From an uncultured bacterium (GTDB lineage Bacteria; Cyanobacteriota; Vampirovibrionia; Gastranaerophilales; Gastranaerophilaceae), in assembly GCA_902796925.1 (NCBI GenBank), contig CADBQW010000109.1:1-48079 (forward strand): a stretch of 48,079 bases of DNA, in the 5' to 3' direction. Of the stretch, positions 44,301-48,079 are shown one piece after another. A model generated the notes under the pieces. It saw only the letters and a program-made list of their open reading frames with translations, was not told the DNA's origin and did not search any database. Positions within the stretch are counted from its first letter, which is position 1; each line of letters opens with the position of its first letter. A program made the position numbers and the translations under genes.

Positions 44301-46049
44301 AACGCTAAACTCAATGAGCATATTTTAAAACAACAAAAACAATTACATAAGATAAAACAAGATATAAATTCTTTCATATATACTGAAACCATTGAAGAAG
44401 AAAAGAACAGAATCCTTGATGAACTATATGCTTTCAAAGTTTCGTCGAAAGGGGACAAAGAAACAGAAAAATTTATAAGTCAAGTTGAAAAAAGAATAAG
44501 CCAAATTAGTGCTAAAAACCCTTCCAACAGTTATATTAAAGCCTTAACCGATAACAGTCAAAAGAATATTCTTCAAGAACTTATCAAAATCAAAGAAGAA
44601 ATTTCATTACTGTTGGTTGAGTCTCAAGATTCACTGAATAATTTGACCGATAGTATTGAAGAAGTCCTTGAATATAATACTGACATAACGGAATCATTGC
44701 AGGATTTAAAACTTCAATCAAGAGTTGCCGGTTCGAAAACCGAGGCCATATCCGGAGCTATTGATTCAATAGAATCAAAAATTGATGTTTTGGATTCAAA
44801 TGACATAGCACTTTCTCAAACATTGGATACAATCAATACGAAAGTTGGGATGATTGATGAACTTATAACTTCTGATGATAAAATTGAGCAAACATTAAAT
44901 ATTCTGCACACGAAAGTAGACATTCTTGCTCAAAATGATAACGACAATTTTGACATTGCATATGAACTTGAGGATTTAAAGAATGTAATTTCCGACAGAA
45001 TTAGCGAATTACAAGGGTCGAAATTTGACGAGCGTTCAAAACATTTAGATGATTGCTTAAATGAGTTATTAACGTATATCAACAATATTGATAAAAATTC
45101 AAAAGATGTGAAAGATTCGGTTATTTCAGCAATAGTTTCGGTATTTGATCAAGTGTCGTTTGTTGAAGAAACTGAAGAAATTAAAGATTTTGTGGAAGAA
45201 AAAACCGGAGAGATTAACGACAGATTAAAAGAAGTACGTGACCAATTGCAACTGATTGCAACCGGAGAGGTTAGCGAATACACATACACCCTTCAAGATG
45301 TTGAATCAGATATTGCAAAACTCAGACTTGCAATGAACGAAATTTCTTCATCATCTTCGACCCAAGCTATAGAAGATTTAAGTGCAAGTATTGATAAAAT
45401 AGTAGACTCCGTTGAAAGCATGAAATCCGGTCTGTCTCAAGATGAAATATTCGACTTAAAAAATGACTTTGCAAGGTTAAGTGAAGATATGATGAGTATT
45501 TCATCAAGGACAAATAAACTCATACTGTCATCGGATGAATCATACAAAGCATTATCTGACGGCCTTGACAGATTCGGAAGTCTTATATATCAACTGGAAG
45601 ATAAATTTAAATTCCCTGATACAACAGAAATCTCTGAAAGAATCGAGAAAAAAATTGATGATATGCACGTTACCCTCAACAATTCTGTAAGTAACGACAG
45701 AATTTTCCATCAAGTACTTCAATATCTGGGAGAATGGATGGATTCGGTGTCAGAAAGTATTAATAGTATTACTGAAAAAACTTCTGAAATTATTGATGTA
45801 AAAGGAGCTCTTGATGAATTAAAAGAAAGTGTCCCTGAAAAATCTGAATTAATAGAAGAAATTGGCCATAAATTTGAAGCGCAAGAACTCAGAATTGACA
45901 GATTGGAAATGAAGCTTGATAATATACTTATGGCAATGGAAGAACATTCCGAATCCATCGTAAGCAAAAAACTTGACAAGCTGGAAAAAGAACTTGCCAA
46001 ACTGACTCTAAGTATAGAAAAAATAACATCTTATGTCGATGAAGAATAG
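41313..46049 (+). CDS. giant coiled-coil protein, 1578 residues
   Basis: Not recognised as a known family. It is almost all predicted helix, rich in Glu, Lys, Ser, Asn, Ile and Leu with very few prolines, and with heptad-like patterns throughout. There is no signal peptide, membrane helix or enzymatic motif. Related short units recur, such as LPVREEIDGLFDDVTQKI, MPLKSDTDELSEKIEKVK and FIPDVNQKLVNLEAIN, suggesting growth by internal duplication. The C-terminus (EAQELRIDRLEMKLDNILMA) is the most regular coiled coil. It would form a very long rod and could be cytoskeletal, SMC-like in shape without ATPase heads, or a cell-pole scaffold. Its last 17 bases overlap the start of the GlcD gene, which implies co-expression. 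Confidence 0.7.
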   Translation: MAGTVEDVLNTLGEMKNENAKNNDIFKNNIDTLVKSINEKQNITVDIFNNLQTKFKELEQHNEALSTTKELKDLFNVFQEHAEEILSGINAQKTILENVSSVVSDISSDKSDKIEIIEELNKINSEINSAKSTIEQADKGTTKLMNTLSESIETLATREDFSNIKSQIDILLKNSADTISGLRFFNEKNKELADAIQNLINSDEYTRAWQKIDTISNQATEITSRMSYMPLKSDTDELSEKIEKVKSDINSTIIANSAEKFEKINSMLFEMSNNLIEKQKSILSEIQSGSSKDIILSLTEDVKELADIFNTNAQNYKILIYDAIENLKDEMTSKKDELSDNILNIQNFIPDVNQKLVNLEAINNEFKTSIESIFAGLNTVNQNITSIDCTDKTEVVKNGIFSLQESINGILKSLSDFIPRCNGLEHVMNSLLSKDDFDITAKKTDLLCAKGEELIYKISQLPVREEIDGLFDDVTQKIVRLSGDFITHHDEFANKFEELKSTLSDYFDELKNIENLTQNNTSELLSERFTEMGNIVTSAISRQDEKFDTLNHDISGLVKESKDDFKTNLTELTKSIEDKLNLQKNKIETLSKDVQSEFENIKSARDEDNEKLSKSINELLDIREGLSQLSEILTSANTNTETKLDEGINLIDEDIKGLINSIDDIKNNFENNSNFNSLQGSIDSINYRFDELFENLKQINENVEHPEFMNDITEKISTFKDELELVKTDVTEIINTGYERIMSNVSELKSDISDFTNYDFDKSFANLKTQIELSYLNVGSDIKDFANQNRESLDKIEQLYSELRSQISSLENDLKHQMPEGLELIKVTIDALTRSIEVKSQKREEFEEKCGQELDEIKSLAMTIRASLVQKLGGIATELKTRFINSTSEIKDHITNSNGTERTIAVIESVKNDLEHGINNILLSQADKSEETKVIQDSISQLGTTLKDFVTSACENSFDRINSTLSEVKTLGTMVDGDGQITSVIENIKTVLSDEINAKLNEHILKQQKQLHKIKQDINSFIYTETIEEEKNRILDELYAFKVSSKGDKETEKFISQVEKRISQISAKNPSNSYIKALTDNSQKNILQELIKIKEEISLLLVESQDSLNNLTDSIEEVLEYNTDITESLQDLKLQSRVAGSKTEAISGAIDSIESKIDVLDSNDIALSQTLDTINTKVGMIDELITSDDKIEQTLNILHTKVDILAQNDNDNFDIAYELEDLKNVISDRISELQGSKFDERSKHLDDCLNELLTYINNIDKNSKDVKDSVISAIVSVFDQVSFVEETEEIKDFVEEKTGEINDRLKEVRDQLQLIATGEVSEYTYTLQDVESDIAKLRLAMNEISSSSSTQAIEDLSASIDKIVDSVESMKSGLSQDEIFDLKNDFARLSEDMMSISSRTNKLILSSDESYKALSDGLDRFGSLIYQLEDKFKFPDTTEISERIEKKIDDMHVTLNNSVSNDRIFHQVLQYLGEWMDSVSESINSITEKTSEIIDVKGALDELKESVPEKSELIEEIGHKFEAQELRIDRLEMKLDNILMAMEEHSESIVSKKLDKLEKELAKLTLSIEKITSYVDEE

Positions 46050-47418
46050 TTTGATAAAAGATTTAGAAAATAATTTACCAAGAAGAAATGTTCTTTCTTC
46101 AAGAGAGGAATGCTATGCATACTCAGTTGATGCCTCCAATCCAAAAGGTGATTCATCAATTGCGGATGCAGTAGTTTTTGTTGAAAATGTTGAACAAGTT
46201 CAAAAAATAGTAAAAATAGCAAATGAACACAAGATTCCCATAATTTGCAGAGGTGCAGGAACAAATGTTGTCGGCGCTTGCGCAACTCCTTGTGGCGGAA
46301 TAGTTTTGAATTTTTCAAGAATGAACCATATTCTTTCTTTAAATTCTCAAAATATGACAATAAAAGTTGAACCGGGCGTAATCGTAGAAGATATCCGAAA
46401 AGCTGCACAAGAACAAGGGTTATATTATCCGCCGGCACCATCAAATATGAAAGTTTCAACAATTGGAGGCAGTATTGCGCAAAATTCTGCAGGGGCGGAA
46501 TCCTTTAAATATGGAACAACAAAGGATTATGTTCTTGATCTTACCGTCGTAATGGCAGACGGTCAAATTTTAAAGACAGGATCAAACACCATAAAAAATG
46601 CAGCAGGATATAACTTGACAAGTTTATTCACGGGTTCTGAAGGGACATTAGGTATAATTGTTGATGCAACATTGAAACTTATCCCTCAACCCGAAGTGAA
46701 AAAAGTTCTTATGGCATATTTTGATACTACTGAGAATTCAATCATGGCCGTAAATTCAATTATTGAAAAAAAAATTAGGCCTTCCACAATTGATTTTATG
46801 GACAAAAATGCTCTGCAAACTGTAGAAAGGTTTTACCCTGCCAATTTGAGAATTGATAAGGAATGCGCTTTAATAATTGAAATAGACGGCTTTGAATGTG
46901 ATATTGAATACCAGAAAGATAATATTATTAATATAATGAAAGAACACAATGCCACGGATATTCAATATTCGTCGAACGAGGATGAATTCAATAGAATATG
47001 GATGGCACGGCGTTCATCGATGGGGGCTTGTGCTATGTTAAAGCCGAATGTTACGACAGATGACGTCATTGTTCCAAGGGAAAATCTTTCCAAATTAGTT
47101 AAGAGGATCCAATGTATTTGTGAGAAATATAATCTTACACCATGTCTTGTCGGACATGTGGGGGATGGTTCAATTCATCCACAAATTCCTATTGACTATA
47201 AAGATGAGACGGAATACAAAAATTACAAACTCGCAAAGTCCGAAATATACAAATTAACTGCCGAACTCGGTGGTACAATATCAGGCGAACACGGAATCGG
47301 ATCCGCTAAAAAAGAATATCTCCCCGGCGTTATAAATGCTGTTGCACTTAATTACATGAGAACAATAAAACAAACCTTTGATCCTAATAACATTCTTAAC
47401 CCGTACAAAATATTTTAA
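46033..47418 (+). CDS. glcD: GlcD-type FAD-linked oxidase (glycolate / D-lactate dehydrogenase)
   Basis: 461 residues. The FAD-binding PCMH domain shows IICRGAGTNVVGACATPCGGIVLN, VEPGVIVEDI, PPAPSNMKVSTIGGSIAQNSAG and YGTTKDYVLDLTVVMADG. The C-terminal oxidase domain shows HVGDGSIHPQIP (flavin/metal histidines), GTISGEHGIGSAKKEYL and the terminal NILNPYKIF. It oxidises glycolate, D-lactate or a similar 2-hydroxyacid; the partner GlcE/GlcF or Fe-S subunit is not adjacent. The ATG at 46033 lies inside the coiled-coil gene without a Shine-Dalgarno, with a second ATG at 46039, so translation is probably coupled. The substrate is open. Confidence 0.9.
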   Translation: MSMKNSLIKDLENNLPRRNVLSSREECYAYSVDASNPKGDSSIADAVVFVENVEQVQKIVKIANEHKIPIICRGAGTNVVGACATPCGGIVLNFSRMNHILSLNSQNMTIKVEPGVIVEDIRKAAQEQGLYYPPAPSNMKVSTIGGSIAQNSAGAESFKYGTTKDYVLDLTVVMADGQILKTGSNTIKNAAGYNLTSLFTGSEGTLGIIVDATLKLIPQPEVKKVLMAYFDTTENSIMAVNSIIEKKIRPSTIDFMDKNALQTVERFYPANLRIDKECALIIEIDGFECDIEYQKDNIINIMKEHNATDIQYSSNEDEFNRIWMARRSSMGACAMLKPNVTTDDVIVPRENLSKLVKRIQCICEKYNLTPCLVGHVGDGSIHPQIPIDYKDETEYKNYKLAKSEIYKLTAELGGTISGEHGIGSAKKEYLPGVINAVALNYMRTIKQTFDPNNILNPYKIF

Positions 47419-47521
47419 AATAAGGGTTTTTTCCCTCCATTGTTAACTTTTGTAACGAATAAATAAAAAATATATACGATTTAAGCAATTTTTAAATACA
47501 AAAATACTTTATATATATGTG

Positions 47522-47543
47522 AAAATCAACAGGAATTGATTTT
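47522..47543 (+). other. inverted repeat upstream of the 47581 gene
   Basis: AAAATCAA and TTGATTTT form perfect 8-bp arms around CAGGAA, about 40 bp before the gene. It may be a 5' leader hairpin or a protein-binding dyad. The arms point outward compared with an FNR site (TTGAT-N4-ATCAA), so that reading is not supported. Confidence 0.4.
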
Positions 47544-47580
47544 AAAGAGAAAGAGAATAATATAAATAAAGGAGAACGGT

Positions 47581-47958
47581 ATGGACCCTATTAATTTCAG
47601 AACAAATCTGGGAATTCATTTTGGAAAAGTACCTGGTAAAATTAGAACAGAAAAAACAGAAAACGCTTTACCGGTAGCAGATATTAAGATACCTTTGACG
47701 GAAAATAATGGTGCTAAGCATATAAGTGATGTAAATCGTCTACAAGTTGAAAATAAAAATCCCAAGGTAACATTAGATCCTGATAATACAATGCTTAGAT
47801 TAGCCGGTGTAACAACAAATAGATTTGCATATTTAGATCAAAATGTAGCAGACGAATTAGAAGGTTTGGCTCGAAAAATAGAAGATATTAGAACAGAATC
47901 AAATGTTGAAAGCTTTAAGAATTCACCGGAAATGAAAATACTTGGAAATCTTGCATAG
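47581..47958 (+). CDS. uncharacterised 125-residue protein
   Basis: Not recognised. AAAGGAGAACGGT lies right before the ATG, one of the strongest ribosome-binding sites in the window, so high expression is likely. It has no signal peptide or membrane helix. The first 75 residues are polar and probably extended (KVPGKIRTEKTENALPVAD). The C-terminal part is helical, LDQNVADELEGLARKIEDIR. It resembles the protein at 20687 in having a disordered first half and helical tail, without evident sequence identity. It is a single-gene unit ended by a very strong hairpin. Confidence 0.6.
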   Translation: MDPINFRTNLGIHFGKVPGKIRTEKTENALPVADIKIPLTENNGAKHISDVNRLQVENKNPKVTLDPDNTMLRLAGVTTNRFAYLDQNVADELEGLARKIEDIRTESNVESFKNSPEMKILGNLA

Positions 47959-47982
47959 CATTGCAAATCCAACAAAGAATTA

Positions 47983-48020
47983 TAGGGGGCGGATATTTCT
48001 AAAATATCTGCCCCCTAATT
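47983..48020 (+). terminator. terminator-like hairpin after the 47581 gene
   Basis: A 16-bp stem (TAGGGGGCGGATATTT / AAATATCTGCCCCCTA, 47983-47998 / 48002-48017) with one G-U pair and a 3-nt loop. The T tract is short (TAATTTGTT). Confidence 0.75.
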
Positions 48021-48037
48021 TGTTAAAAGGTGATACT

Positions 48038-48079
48038 ATGTTCGACATTAGCAATATCGGCACGTTTGAATATTTCTGC
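48038..48079 (+). CDS. start of a protein-coding gene cut by the window edge
   Basis: AAAAGGTGAT lies just before ATG, and 14 codons follow (MFDISNIGTFEYFC) without a stop. LysE-family translocators often start in this way, but 14 residues are too few to assign a family. Confidence 0.5.
   Translation, partial: MFDISNIGTFEYFC

Noticed and set aside
47522..47543. FNR/CRP-type binding site
   Set aside because: The arms are in the reverse order of the FNR consensus (ATCAA before TTGAT) and the spacer is 6, not 4.

Overview
The window reads as a chromosomal segment of a low-GC, diderm-type, anaerobic bacterium. The gene set (meso-DAP type MurE, FtsI, FtsEX, GroESL, DnaK/DnaJ, an OmpR-type two-component pair, a ferredoxin-dependent 2-oxoacid oxidoreductase) and several lineage-restricted proteins with HEAT-like or coiled-coil character suggest a non-photosynthetic relative of cyanobacteria such as gut Gastranaerophilales (Melainabacteria/Vampirovibrionia). 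This placement is inferred from protein flavour alone; no marker phylogeny was run. There is no prophage, IS element or CRISPR array. Most of the window is ordinary housekeeping DNA.

Layout. 1-7.6 kb (minus strand): dnaJ, a secreted beta-propeller protein and the start of an O-methyltransferase form one transcription unit. prs, an OmpR-type regulator, its histidine kinase, tadA and a TIGR02757 gene form another. 7.7-11.95 kb (plus): ftsI, murE and a compact NagA-like deacetylase, a cell-wall unit closed by a palindromic terminator. 12-15 kb (minus): dnaK and a diguanylate-cyclase-like gene. 15.1-18.2 kb (plus): dtd-folC, rpsA and tRNA-Arg(UCU).

18.2-25.1 kb is the most accessory part. It holds a broken copy of a small HAD phosphatase gene beside the tRNA, an XRE regulator with a palindromic operator, the intact HAD gene, a complete DHA2-type MFS pump, two unknown small genes, the C-terminal half of a second MFS pump and a glycosyltransferase-like gene. 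rsfS-rpiB and a tiny coiled-coil gene follow.

25.2-34.4 kb: mutS2 (plus), then on the minus strand groES-groEL, an ilvE-spmA-spmB-dxr operon and a HEAT-repeat protein. 34.7-38.5 kb (plus): a transketolase C-terminal half, ftsE, ftsX and a protein with a degenerate receiver and degenerate GGDEF domain. 38.5-41.1 kb (minus): a four-gene VOR-type 2-oxoacid:ferredoxin oxidoreductase operon. 41.3-47.4 kb (plus): a 1578-residue coiled-coil protein overlapping a GlcD-type FAD oxidase, then an unknown small protein and the start of another gene.

How it fits together. IlvE and VOR together would deaminate branched-chain amino acids and oxidise the 2-oxoacids with ferredoxin reduction. FtsI, MurE, FtsEX and the NagA-like enzyme serve wall growth and division. 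Promoters are readable in many gaps. They share an extended -10 (TGn before a TATAAT-like hexamer), and in a few cases this hexamer lies about 7 nt before the start codon with no Shine-Dalgarno, suggesting leaderless mRNAs. The points most worth following are those leaderless starts, the tRNA-linked HAD/XRE locus, the 24-bp palindrome between the VOR operon and the giant coiled-coil gene, and the degenerate signalling protein attached to ftsEX.
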